A DNA stretch of 24,318 nucleotides from positions 1 to 24,318 of the forward strand of contig RKSH01000230.1 in NCBI GenBank assembly GCA_007570945.1, written 5' to 3'. Shown piece by piece: positions 14,134 through 21,433 of the stretch. The translations under genes were made by a program, and so were the position numbers. The notes beneath the pieces are model-generated. The model was not told the DNA's origin. It ran no database searches and was given only the letters and a program-made list of their open reading frames with translations. Each line of letters begins with the position of its first letter. Positions within the stretch are counted from its first letter, which is position 1. The DNA is from Gammaproteobacteria bacterium. GTDB taxonomy: Bacteria > Pseudomonadota > Gammaproteobacteria > Arenicellales > Spongiicolonaceae.

Positions 14134-14445
14134 TCACCGCCGCGCCGCTTTCTCGGCCAGGCCGGAGGTGCCCTCCCGCCGTTCCAACTCGGCGAAGACG
14201 TCATCGGCGTTCAAATCAAAGCGCGCCAGCATCACCAGCGTGTGAAACCACAAATCGGCCACCTCGCGCGCGACTTCATCGCGCTTTCCGTCACGGGCGG
14301 CGGTGATGGTTTCGGCGGATTCCTCCCCCACTTTTTCCAGCATTTTTTCCAGCCCGGCGGCATGCAGTTGCGCGACATATGACTGCGCCGGGTCGGCGCC
14401 TTTGTTTTTTTCAATGGCCGCGGAAATGCGTTGCAGAATGTTCAT
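14134..14445 (-). CDS. hisE: HisE, phosphoribosyl-ATP pyrophosphatase
   Basis: The protein has 103 residues from the ATG at 14445, which overlaps the hisI stop (ATGA). It hydrolyses PR-ATP to PR-AMP, the second step of histidine synthesis. The all-alpha MazG-like fold is recognisable from KMLEKVGEESAETITAARDG and DEVAREVADLWFHTLVMLA with its metal-binding Glu/Asp residues. It is the last gene of the his cluster and is separate from HisI, as usual where hisI and hisE are unfused. Confidence 0.96.
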   Translation of the reverse strand: MNILQRISAAIEKNKGADPAQSYVAQLHAAGLEKMLEKVGEESAETITAARDGKRDEVAREVADLWFHTLVMLARFDLNADDVFAELERREGTSGLAEKAARR

Positions 14446-14759
14446 TGCAGTTTGCGAAAAAAGCACGAGCGCGCGCCGGTGTGGCAGGCGGCGCCTTTTT
14501 GCTCCACTTTGATTAACAGACAGTCGCCGTCGCAATCCAACCGCACCTCGCGCACGGTTTGCACATGGCCCGACTCCTCACCCTTGCGCCACAGTTTTTT
14601 GCGCGACCTTGACCAGAATACGGTGCGTTTTTCCGCCAGCGTCAACCGCAGCGACTCGGCGTTCATCCACGCCACCATCAGCACCTCGCCGTTGGCCGCA
14701 TCCTGCACCACCGCCGGCGCCAGGCCGTCACCGTTCCACCGCACGTCGTCGGCGTTCAT
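14442..14759 (-). CDS. hisI: HisI, phosphoribosyl-AMP cyclohydrolase
   Basis: The protein has 105 residues from the ATG at 14759, sharing one base with the hisF stop; a GTG at 14762 one codon earlier is an alternative. It opens the adenine ring of PR-AMP. Zinc and active-site residues are visible in RLDCDGDCLL (Cys76, Cys80), AACHTG (Cys92) and Cys99, together with LMVAWMNAESL and WSRSRKKLWRKGEESGH. It is coupled to hisF and hisE on both sides. Confidence 0.97.
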   Translation of the reverse strand: MNADDVRWNGDGLAPAVVQDAANGEVLMVAWMNAESLRLTLAEKRTVFWSRSRKKLWRKGEESGHVQTVREVRLDCDGDCLLIKVEQKGAACHTGARSCFFRKLQ

Positions 14760-15520
14760 CACATCACCTCGATTCCGCTCTCGCCCATGGCGGTCTTGAC
14801 CTCGGCAATGGTGAATCTGCCGAAGTGAAAAATGCCCGCCGCCAAAACCGCATCGGCGCCGCCTTCCAAAATGGCCGCGGCCAAATGGGCCGGCCGGCCG
14901 GCGCCGCCGCTGGCAATCACCGGAATGGTGACGCGGTCGGTGACGGCGCGCAGCAGCGCCAGGTCAAAGCCGTCGCCGGTGCCGTCGCGGTCCATGCTGG
15001 TGAGCAGCAGCTCGCCGGCGCCGCAATCCTGCATGCGCGCGGCCCAGGCCACGGCGTCCAGGCCGGCGTCGCGGCGGCCGCCGTGGGTGAACACGCTGAA
15101 ACCGTCACCATCGCGGCGGCGGCGCGCGTCAATGGCGACCACGATGCACTGCGCGCCGAAGTGTTTGCTCGCATCGCTGACCAGGGCCGGATTGTCCACG
15201 GCGGCGGTGTTGATGGTCACCTTGTCGGCGCCGGCGTCCAGCATGCGGTGAATGTCGTCCAGCGTGCGGACGCCGCCGCCGGCGGTGAGGGGGATGAACA
15301 CCTGGTCGGCGGTGCGCGAAACCACGTCCAGCATGGCGCCGCGGCCGTCGGAACTGGCGGTGATGTCCAGAAACACAATCTCGTCGGCGCCTTCGGCGTC
15401 GTAACGCCGCGCCACCGCCACCGGGTCGCCGGCGTCCACCAGGTCCGCGAATTGGACGCCCTTCACCACGCGCCCGGCGTCCACATCAAGGCATGGAATG
15501 ACGCGGCTGGCGAGAGTCAC
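14759..15520 (-). CDS. hisF: HisF, cyclase subunit of imidazole glycerol phosphate synthase
   Basis: The protein has 253 residues in a (beta/alpha)8 barrel. The catalytic Asp pair is Asp12 (RVIPCLDVDAGRVVKG) and Asp131 (IVVAIDARRR). Phosphate-binding loops include PLTAGGGVRT and IPVIASGGAG. It normally receives ammonia from HisH, but the hisH partner here is truncated and fused to hisA, so it may depend on free ammonia or on a HisH encoded elsewhere. It starts at a GTG overlapping the stop of the preceding chimera (GTGA). Confidence 0.98.
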   Translation of the reverse strand: MTLASRVIPCLDVDAGRVVKGVQFADLVDAGDPVAVARRYDAEGADEIVFLDITASSDGRGAMLDVVSRTADQVFIPLTAGGGVRTLDDIHRMLDAGADKVTINTAAVDNPALVSDASKHFGAQCIVVAIDARRRRDGDGFSVFTHGGRRDAGLDAVAWAARMQDCGAGELLLTSMDRDGTGDGFDLALLRAVTDRVTIPVIASGGAGRPAHLAAAILEGGADAVLAAGIFHFGRFTIAEVKTAMGESGIEVM

Positions 15521-16434
15521 GGCGCGGGCACCGCAAACACGTCGGCGTACGCCGCGGCGGCGGCCAGACCCTCGCCGATGTCCAGCGAGCCGTCGTACAG
15601 CGCGCGGCCGGCAATCACGCCGAGGATGCCGCTGTCGGCCACCCGGCCGAGGCGGTGAATGTCCTCCACCCCGCCCACGCCGCCGGCGGCAATCACCGGA
15701 ATGGCCAGTTCGGCGGCCAGGGCGGCGGTGGCCTCGGCATTGACGCCGCTTAGCATGCCGTCGCGGGACACATCGGTGAACACCACCGCCTCGGCGCCGT
15801 CCTGCTCAAACCGCTGCGCCAGGTCCAGCGGGCTGTGCGCCGAGAGTTTGGACCAGCCCTCCACCGCCAGCCGCCCGTCCCGTACATCCAGCCCGGCGAT
15901 AATCCGGCCGGGGAACTCGGCGCATAATTCGGTGACAAAAGTCGGCTCGTTCACCGCCCGCGTGCCGATGATGACATAGCGCACCCCGGCGGAAAGATAG
16001 GCCGCGGCGGCCTCCACGCTGCGAATGCCGCCGCCCACCTGCACCGGCGCGCCGAAAGCGGCGACGATGCCGGCGACAGTCTCGGCATGCACCGGCGCGC
16101 CGCTCACCGCCCCGTCCAAATCCACCACATGCAACCGCTCGGCCCCGGCCTCCCGCCACTGCCGCGCCACCGCCGGCGGATCGTCAAGGCAGATGCCCAG
16201 CACCGGGCGCCCGGCCAGGGCCGCGTCCACCGCGCGGCGCAGGCCGGCGTCGGCGAGCGCCGCCATCCACGTGCCGATGGCGCCCTGGCCCGGCAGCACC
16301 ACGCGCGCGGCGCGGCCAATCACCGCCGGGTCGCGGGTGATGGCGGGAGGGTCACCCGGCGCCTCGTGCGCCAGCGCGCGCGCCACCGAGCGCAGGTTGC
16401 CGGTGCCGAGGTCCACAATGGCGATGCCGGACAC
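15517..16434 (-). CDS. hisA: HisA isomerase lacking its N-terminus, fused in frame to an N-terminal HisH fragment
   Basis: This 305-residue frame is a chimera. Residues 1-83 are HisH: IVDLGTGNLRSVARAL, ARVVLPGQGAIG, and PVLGICL with the glutaminase Cys82. At residue 84 (base 16185) it switches to HisA: DDPPAVARQWREAGAERLHVVDLDGA, QVGGGIRSVEAA, GLDVRDGRLAVEGW, FTDVSRDGMLSG and PVIAAGGVG. The HisH part lacks about 120 residues, including the catalytic His and Glu. The HisA part lacks about 30 residues, including the AIDL/I strand with the catalytic Asp8. About 450 bp appear deleted while the frame was kept. Activity of either half is doubtful as written. It starts at GTG 16434 and is coupled to hisF. 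Misassembly is the main alternative. Confidence 0.9.
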   Translation of the reverse strand: MSGIAIVDLGTGNLRSVARALAHEAPGDPPAITRDPAVIGRAARVVLPGQGAIGTWMAALADAGLRRAVDAALAGRPVLGICLDDPPAVARQWREAGAERLHVVDLDGAVSGAPVHAETVAGIVAAFGAPVQVGGGIRSVEAAAAYLSAGVRYVIIGTRAVNEPTFVTELCAEFPGRIIAGLDVRDGRLAVEGWSKLSAHSPLDLAQRFEQDGAEAVVFTDVSRDGMLSGVNAEATAALAAELAIPVIAAGGVGGVEDIHRLGRVADSGILGVIAGRALYDGSLDIGEGLAAAAAYADVFAVPAP

Positions 16435-16445
16435 GGCGGCGGCGG

Positions 16446-17039
16446 TTACAGCACGCCCTTGGTGGACGGAACGCCGCGCGCCGCCGGGTCGCGCGCCACC
16501 GCCATGCGCACGGCGCGGCCGAAAGCCTTGAACACGGTTTCGGCGACATGGTGCGCGTTGGCGCCGCGCAGGCCGTCAATGTGCAGGGTGAGGGCGGCGT
16601 GGTTGGTGAGGCCGCGGAAAAATTCCGCAATCAGGTCCACATCAAAAACGCCAATGCGCGCGCGCGGGTAGCGCACGTGGTAGTGCAGCGACGGCCGCCC
16701 GGAAAAGTCCACCACCACCCGGCTCAGCGCCTCGTCCAGCGGCGCATATGCCTCGCCGTAGCGGCGGATGCCGCGCTTGTCGCCGAGCGCCCGGGCCATG
16801 GCCTGCCCCAGCGCGATGCCGATGTCCTCCACCGTGTGATGGTCATCCACCGCCAGGTCGCCGGCGGCTTGCACCGCCAAATCCAACATCCCATGCCGCG
16901 CCACCTGCGCCAGCATGTGCTCCAGAAACGGCACCCCGGTGGCGCACTCGCACGCGCCGCCGCCGTCCAGATTGACGCCGGCGGTGATGCGGGTTTCGCC
17001 GGTGTTGCGGGTGATTTCGGCCTTGCGCGGTTCGGTCAT
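16446..17039 (-). CDS. hisB: HisB, imidazoleglycerol-phosphate dehydratase
   Basis: The protein has 197 residues and is the monofunctional dehydratase without the phosphatase domain found in enterics. Metal-ligand signatures are FLEHMLAQVARHG, DDHHTVEDIGI, FFRGLTNHAALTLHI and GANAHHVAETVFKAFGRA. It dehydrates imidazole glycerol phosphate. The ATG at 17039 follows a 64-base gap after hisD, where hisC would be expected in related operons. No clear Shine-Dalgarno is seen. Confidence 0.98.
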   Translation of the reverse strand: MTEPRKAEITRNTGETRITAGVNLDGGGACECATGVPFLEHMLAQVARHGMLDLAVQAAGDLAVDDHHTVEDIGIALGQAMARALGDKRGIRRYGEAYAPLDEALSRVVVDFSGRPSLHYHVRYPRARIGVFDVDLIAEFFRGLTNHAALTLHIDGLRGANAHHVAETVFKAFGRAVRMAVARDPAARGVPSTKGVL

Positions 17040-17090
17040 GGCCGGGGGGCGTGGTTGGTTTTAAGCATAGCCGAGGGAGCCGGGCGCAAA

Positions 17091-17099
17091 ATCATAGCA
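17091..17099 (-). promoter_or_regulatory. Extended -10 promoter candidate before hisB
   Basis: The minus strand reads TGCTATGAT (5/6 -10 hexamer with TGn). It lies just after the hisD stop and would give a leader of about 45 bases before hisB. A convincing -35 is not visible. It would let hisB-hisE-tat be transcribed apart from murA-hisGD. Confidence 0.45.
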
Positions 17100-17103
17100 C
17101 GTT

Positions 17104-18402
17104 TCACCGGCAGCGCGCCCGCGCCGCGGCGGCATGGGCGTCCAGCCCCTCGCATTCGGCCAGCGCCGCCGCCGTCCCGGCCAGCGCGGCGGCGCCTTGG
17201 GCGGTGCAGTGCACCACGCTGGTGCGCCTCTGGAAAGTGGCGATGCCGAGGGGCGAGGCGAAGCGGGCGCTGCCGGCGGTGGGCAGGATGTGGCTGGGGC
17301 CGGCGCAGTAATCGCCAAGAACTTCGGCGCTGTGGCCACTGAGGAACACGGCGCCGGCGTGAGTGACCAGGGGCAGCAATTCGGCCGGCTTTGCGGTCAT
17401 CAACTGCAGGTGCTCCGGCGCGATTTGGTTGGCGAGGGTGAGGGCCTCATCCATGTCGCGCACCTGAATCAGGGCGCCATGGGCGGCCAGCGATTTGGCG
17501 ATGATGTCGCGGCGGGCGAGGCGCGGCAGGGCGCGGGTGAGCGCCGCCTCAACCTCGGCCATCACCGCCGGGGCATCGCACAGCAGAATCGCCCGCGCAC
17601 TCTCGTCATGCTCGGCCTGCGCGCACAGGTCCAGCGCGGCGCGTTGCCGGTCGGCGGCGGCATCGCACACCACCACCACCTCCGACGGGCCGGCCACCAT
17701 GTCCACGCCCACATCGCCGAACACCATGCGCTTGGCCGCGGTCACGTACACATTGCCGGGGCCGGCCACCACGTCCACTTTCGGCACCGTCGCCGTGCCG
17801 TAGGCGAAAGCGGCGATGGCGTGGGCGCCGCCCATGGCGAACACGCGGTCCACGCCGGCCATGCCTGCCGCGGCCAAAACGGCATCGCCGGGGCGCGGGA
17901 CGGCCATGCACAGCTCGCCGACGCCGGCGATGCGCGCCGGGATGGCGCTCATCAAAACGCTGGACGGATACGCCGCCCGGCCGCCGGGGACGTAAAGCCC
18001 GGCGCGGGCGACGGCGGTGACGCGCTGGCCGCAAGTGTTGCCGTCGCCGTCGGTGAACTCAAAGGCGCGCTGGGCGTGGGCGAGTTCCTGTTCGTGATAG
18101 GCGCGGATGCGCCGGGCGGCTTTGGTGAGCGCCTGGTTGAGCTTGTCCGGCAGCGCGTCCCGGGCGCGGTCCAGGCGGGCGCGCGGCACTTCCAGTTCGG
18201 CGGCGGTGGCGGCGGCGGCGCCGTCCAGGTCGCGGGCGTAACTAAGCAGTGCGGAATCGCCGTGCCCACGTACACGGTTGATGATGCCGCGCACCGAAGC
18301 GGTGAGCGCGGGGTCCGGAATGGTTGCGCCGGCGAGCAGGCCTTGAAAAGCGGCGCTGAAGCCGGGGTCTGAAGTGTTGAGTTTTGTGATGCGGATGCTC
18401 AC
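17104..18402 (-). CDS. hisD: HisD, histidinol dehydrogenase
   Basis: The protein has 432 residues from a GTG at 18402 that overlaps the hisG stop (GTGA); the frame remains open further upstream but only in the shadow of hisG. It catalyses the last two NAD-dependent oxidations to histidine. Family blocks include GLYVPGGRAAYPSSVLM, VAGPGNVYVTAAKRMVFG, DMVAGPSEVVVV, AQAEHDESARA, NQIAPEHLQLM and GHSAEVLGDYCAGPSHILPT, which carry the zinc and catalytic His/Glu residues. Confidence 0.98.
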   Translation of the reverse strand: MSIRITKLNTSDPGFSAAFQGLLAGATIPDPALTASVRGIINRVRGHGDSALLSYARDLDGAAAATAAELEVPRARLDRARDALPDKLNQALTKAARRIRAYHEQELAHAQRAFEFTDGDGNTCGQRVTAVARAGLYVPGGRAAYPSSVLMSAIPARIAGVGELCMAVPRPGDAVLAAAGMAGVDRVFAMGGAHAIAAFAYGTATVPKVDVVAGPGNVYVTAAKRMVFGDVGVDMVAGPSEVVVVCDAAADRQRAALDLCAQAEHDESARAILLCDAPAVMAEVEAALTRALPRLARRDIIAKSLAAHGALIQVRDMDEALTLANQIAPEHLQLMTAKPAELLPLVTHAGAVFLSGHSAEVLGDYCAGPSHILPTAGSARFASPLGIATFQRRTSVVHCTAQGAAALAGTAAALAECEGLDAHAAAARARCR

Positions 18403-19031
18403 GTCGTTTGCGCGGCGATGGCGTTGACCACCGAGGTGACGGCATCGCGCTTCAGGCGCGCGGCGGCCTTGTTGGCCACCAGGCGCGCGCTGATGTCGGC
18501 GATGGCGTCGGTGGCGGCGAGGCCGTTGGCGCGCAGGGTGCGGCCGGTGTTGACCAGGTCCACAATGCATTCGGCGAGTCCGGCCAGCGGCGCCAGTTCC
18601 ATGGAACCGTAGAGTCGGATGATTTCGGTCTGCTCGCCGCGCGCCGCGAAAAAATCGCGCGCCGTGTTCACATATTTGGTCGCCACGCGCAACGGCCGGC
18701 GGTTGGCGGCGGACTCGGCGGCCGCCACGCGCGCCACCATCATCCGGCAGCGGGCGACGCCGAGGTCCAGCAGTTCATACAGGCCGGCGCCGCGCTGCTC
18801 CAGCAGGACATCCTTGCCGGTGATGCCGAGGTCGGCGGCGCCGAAACGAACATATGCCGGCACATCAAAAGCGCGGACAATGACCAGCCGCACCCGGTCG
18901 CGGGCGGTGGGCAGGATGAGTTTGCGGCTTTTTTCGCTGTCGCCGAGGGGCGCCAGGCCGGCTTCGGTGAGCAGCGGCAGCGCGCCGTCCAGAATTCGGC
19001 CCTTGGCGACGGCGATGGTGAGGGCGTCCAC
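18399..19031 (-). CDS. hisG: HisG, ATP phosphoribosyltransferase, short (HisZ-dependent) form
   Basis: The protein has 210 residues from the GTG at 19031, immediately after the murA stop (TGAAGTG). Recognisable blocks are LTIAVAKGRILDGALPLL, VRAFDVPAYVRFGAADLGITGKD, RVATKYVNTARDFF, LYGSMELAPLAGLAECIVDLVNTGRTL and the C-terminal LVANKAAARLK. It lacks the C-terminal regulatory domain of the long form (about 300 residues), so it should need the HisZ regulatory subunit, which is not in this window. It catalyses the committed step of histidine synthesis. Confidence 0.97.
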   Translation of the reverse strand: MDALTIAVAKGRILDGALPLLTEAGLAPLGDSEKSRKLILPTARDRVRLVIVRAFDVPAYVRFGAADLGITGKDVLLEQRGAGLYELLDLGVARCRMMVARVAAAESAANRRPLRVATKYVNTARDFFAARGEQTEIIRLYGSMELAPLAGLAECIVDLVNTGRTLRANGLAATDAIADISARLVANKAAARLKRDAVTSVVNAIAAQTT

Positions 19032-19032
19032 T

Positions 19033-20325
19033 TCAGGCCGCCTTGCGCTCGGTCTCGCGCCGCCACTGGCTGGCGGTGACGCGGCGAATGCGCGCGCCGA
19101 GGCCGGCGAGCTTTTCCTCAATGCAGTGGTAGCCGCGGTCAATGTGGTAGATGCGGTCGATGACCGTTTGCGAATCGGCCACCAAGCCGGCCAGGGCCAG
19201 GCAGGCCGAGGCGCGCAGGTCGGTGGCCATCACCGGCGCGCCGCTTAGCCGGGCGACGCCGCGCACGGTGGCGGTGTTGCCGTTCATGCGGATGCTGGCA
19301 CCCATGCGCCGCAACTCCTCCACGTGCATGAAACGGTTTTCAAACACGCTCTCGGTGACGGTGGCGGTGCCGTCGGCGATGCAGTTCAGCATTAAAAACT
19401 GCGCCTGCATGTCGGTGGGAAAACCGGGAAACGGCGCGGTCTGCACATTGACCGCGCCCAGCCGGCCGCCGCCGCGCACCCGCACCCAGTCGCCGCCGCT
19501 GTCCACCTCGGCGCCGGCGTCGCGCAACTTGGCCAGCACCGCGCCGAGCAGCGCCGGGTCCACGTCGCGCACCCGCACATCGCCGCCGGTGATGGCGCCG
19601 GCGACCAGGTAGGTGCCGGCCTCAATGCGGTCGGCGATGACGCGGTGGTCGGCGCCGCCCAGCCGGGGCACGCCGCTGACGGTGATGCGGCTCTCGCCGG
19701 CGCCGCTGATGCGCGCGCCCATCGCGTTCAGGCAGCGCGCCAGGTCCACCACCTCGGGCTCGCGCGCGGCGTTGTCGATGACCGTCTCGCCGGCGGCCAG
19801 GGTGGCGGCCATCATCAGGTTCTCGGTGCCGGTGACCGAAGGCTGGTCCAGGGCGATGCGGCAGCCCTGCAGCCGGGCGGCGCGCGCTTCAATGTAGCCG
19901 TCGGTGACGCTGACCTCGGCGCCCATGGCGGCGAATCCCTTGAGGTGCAGGTCCACCGGCCGCGAGCCGATGGCGCAGCCGCCGGGCATGGACACCCGCG
20001 CCTCGCCAAAGCGCGCCAGCAGCGGGCCGAGCACCAAAATGGAGGCGCGCATGGTTTTGACCAGGTCATATGGCGCGCACAAATCAACCACCTGCGATGC
20101 GTCGGCCTCCACCGTCATGCGGTCGTTCAGCGACAGTTGCACGCCGAGTCGGCCCAGCAGTTCCAGGGTGGTGGTGATGTCGCGGAGGTGGGGAATGTTG
20201 CCGACCCGCAACGGCTGCCCGCTCAGCAACGAGGCGATGAGCACCGGCAGGGCCGAATTCTTGGCGCCGGAAATGCGCGTCTCGCCCACCAGCGGGCGGC
20301 CGCCCTCCACAATGAGTTTGTCCAT
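19033..20325 (-). CDS. murA: MurA, UDP-N-acetylglucosamine 1-carboxyvinyltransferase
   Basis: The protein has 430 residues, close to the usual 419-430. It makes the first committed peptidoglycan precursor in the cytoplasm. The EPSP-synthase fold shows GAKNSALP with Lys22-Asn23, the fosfomycin-target Cys117 in MPGGCAIGSRPVDLHL, DQPSVTGTENLMMAA, TAPFPGFPTDMQAQF and TDLRASACLALAGLVA. The presence of Cys117 predicts the normal active site. It sits between grxD and hisG as in many beta- and gammaproteobacteria. Confidence 0.98.
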   Translation of the reverse strand: MDKLIVEGGRPLVGETRISGAKNSALPVLIASLLSGQPLRVGNIPHLRDITTTLELLGRLGVQLSLNDRMTVEADASQVVDLCAPYDLVKTMRASILVLGPLLARFGEARVSMPGGCAIGSRPVDLHLKGFAAMGAEVSVTDGYIEARAARLQGCRIALDQPSVTGTENLMMAATLAAGETVIDNAAREPEVVDLARCLNAMGARISGAGESRITVSGVPRLGGADHRVIADRIEAGTYLVAGAITGGDVRVRDVDPALLGAVLAKLRDAGAEVDSGGDWVRVRGGGRLGAVNVQTAPFPGFPTDMQAQFLMLNCIADGTATVTESVFENRFMHVEELRRMGASIRMNGNTATVRGVARLSGAPVMATDLRASACLALAGLVADSQTVIDRIYHIDRGYHCIEEKLAGLGARIRRVTASQWRRETERKAA

Positions 20326-20358
20326 GGCGGCGGCCGCCGGGTGCGCCGGGCCCGGCGC

Positions 20359-20700
20359 TCAGGCGTCGCCGTTGTCCGTGGCCTTGGCGCTGTCCACGGT
20401 GCCCAGCAGGGTTTGCAGCTCGCCGCTCTCAAACATCTCGCACAAAATGTCGCAGCCGCCGACAAACTCGCCGTTGACGAACAACTGCGGCACGGTGGGC
20501 CAGTTGGCGTAGCGCTTGATGCCCTCGCGCACCTCCATGTCGGCGAGCACATCCACCGACGCATAGCGCGCGCCGCATGATTTTAAGATTTCCACCACGC
20601 GGCCGGAAAAGCCGCACTGCGGAAAATCCGGGGTGCCTTTCATGAACAGAATCACCCGGTTCTGCCCAATGATTTGTTTCAGTTGTTCCTGCATGGTCAT
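20359..20700 (-). CDS. grxD: Monothiol glutaredoxin (Grx4/GrxD family)
   Basis: The protein has 113 residues. The active site CGFS (29-32) follows VILFMKGTPDFPQ. KRYANWPTVPQLFVNGEFVGGCDI provides the glutathione-binding TVP and GGCD elements. Monothiol glutaredoxins of this type bind [2Fe-2S] clusters and form complexes with BolA proteins, which matches the adjacent bolA gene; the two overlap by four bases (ATGA at 20700). A second ATG at 20694 is an alternative start. A Ser/Ala-rich C-terminal tail extends beyond the fold. Confidence 0.96.
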   Translation of the reverse strand: MTMQEQLKQIIGQNRVILFMKGTPDFPQCGFSGRVVEILKSCGARYASVDVLADMEVREGIKRYANWPTVPQLFVNGEFVGGCDILCEMFESGELQTLLGTVDSAKATDNGDA

Positions 20701-20924
20701 GGTTGCTGTTCCGGTGTCAGTGTGCGCATGGAAAGCGCGTGAATGTCAGCCTGCCGGTCGCCGAGGGCGGCGTAAACCATTTTGTGGCGTTCCACCGGCG
20801 GCTTGCCGGCAAAGGCCGCGCAAACCACCACCGCCCGGAAATGCCGCCCGTCGCCCTCCACCGCCACCCTCGCCGAGGGCAGGCCCTGCTCGATCCAGTG
20901 TTTGATGTCAGCCGGCGTGGGCAT
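20697..20924 (-). CDS. BolA/IbaG family protein
   Basis: The protein has 75 residues from the ATG at 20924 (MPTPADIKHWIEQGLP); in-frame sequence further upstream overlaps the folA end and is not protein-like. The BolA fold is shown by VAVEGDGRHFRAVVVCAAFAGKPPVERHKMVYAALGD, with the conserved His of the RHKMVY motif that ligates iron-sulfur clusters with Grx4. Its length and position before murA suit the IbaG subgroup. It probably takes part in iron-sulfur handling with the neighbouring glutaredoxin. Confidence 0.92.
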   Translation of the reverse strand: MPTPADIKHWIEQGLPSARVAVEGDGRHFRAVVVCAAFAGKPPVERHKMVYAALGDRQADIHALSMRTLTPEQQP

Positions 20925-20933
20925 ATGCGGTTG

Positions 20934-20942
20934 AGTGTAGCA
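20934..20942 (-). promoter_or_regulatory. Extended -10 candidate just upstream of bolA
   Basis: The minus strand reads TGCTACACT. The predicted start point (about 20927) is only about three bases before the bolA ATG at 20924, so if used the message would be leaderless or nearly so. Confidence 0.35.
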
Positions 20943-20953
20943 CGGGCCGGCGG

Positions 20954-21433
20954 TCACCGGCGGGTGAAAGTGCAGTGCCGCAGCCGCGGGTCATGTTTGT
21001 TCACCGTGGCCGCGCCGCGCCGCCACTGCTCGGCCGGCAGGGCGGGGAAGAATACAGCCTTGGCGGCCGGGGGGTTTTCGGGAATCAGGGTGAAGTCTAC
21101 CCGGCCGCAGTGGCGCAGGGCGGCGCGGTAGAGTTGGGCGCCGCCGATGATGAAGATTTTTTCCTCGGCGCCGCACCCGGCCAGCGCGGCCTCCACCGAG
21201 GGCCGGCATTCCACGTCTTTGAACCGGGCGCGGGTGATGACGATGTTGCGGCGGCCGGGCAGGGGTTTTTTGCCGATGGATTCAAAGGTGACGCGCCCCA
21301 TGATGACGGTGCCGCCGATGGTGAGGCGCTTGAAACGTTTGAGGTCCTCCGGGTAGCGCCACGGCAGTTTGCCGTCCACGCCGATGACGCCGGATTCGGT
21401 TGCGGCGACGACCGCGGTGCAGCGCGGCTCCAC
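20954..21433 (-). CDS. folA: Dihydrofolate reductase
   Basis: The protein has 159 residues, the normal length. It reduces dihydrofolate with NADPH and regenerates the cofactor used by the upstream-encoded thymidylate synthase. Motifs: GVIGVDGKLPWRYPEDLKRFKRLT with the active-site acid Asp30, GTVIMGRVTFESIGKKPLPGRRNIVITR, and KIFIIGGAQLYRAAL. It starts at GTG 21433, sharing one base with the thyA stop (TAGTG). The usual C-terminal strand is present (HDPRLRHCTFTRR). Confidence 0.96.
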   Translation of the reverse strand: MEPRCTAVVAATESGVIGVDGKLPWRYPEDLKRFKRLTIGGTVIMGRVTFESIGKKPLPGRRNIVITRARFKDVECRPSVEAALAGCGAEEKIFIIGGAQLYRAALRHCGRVDFTLIPENPPAAKAVFFPALPAEQWRRGAATVNKHDPRLRHCTFTRR

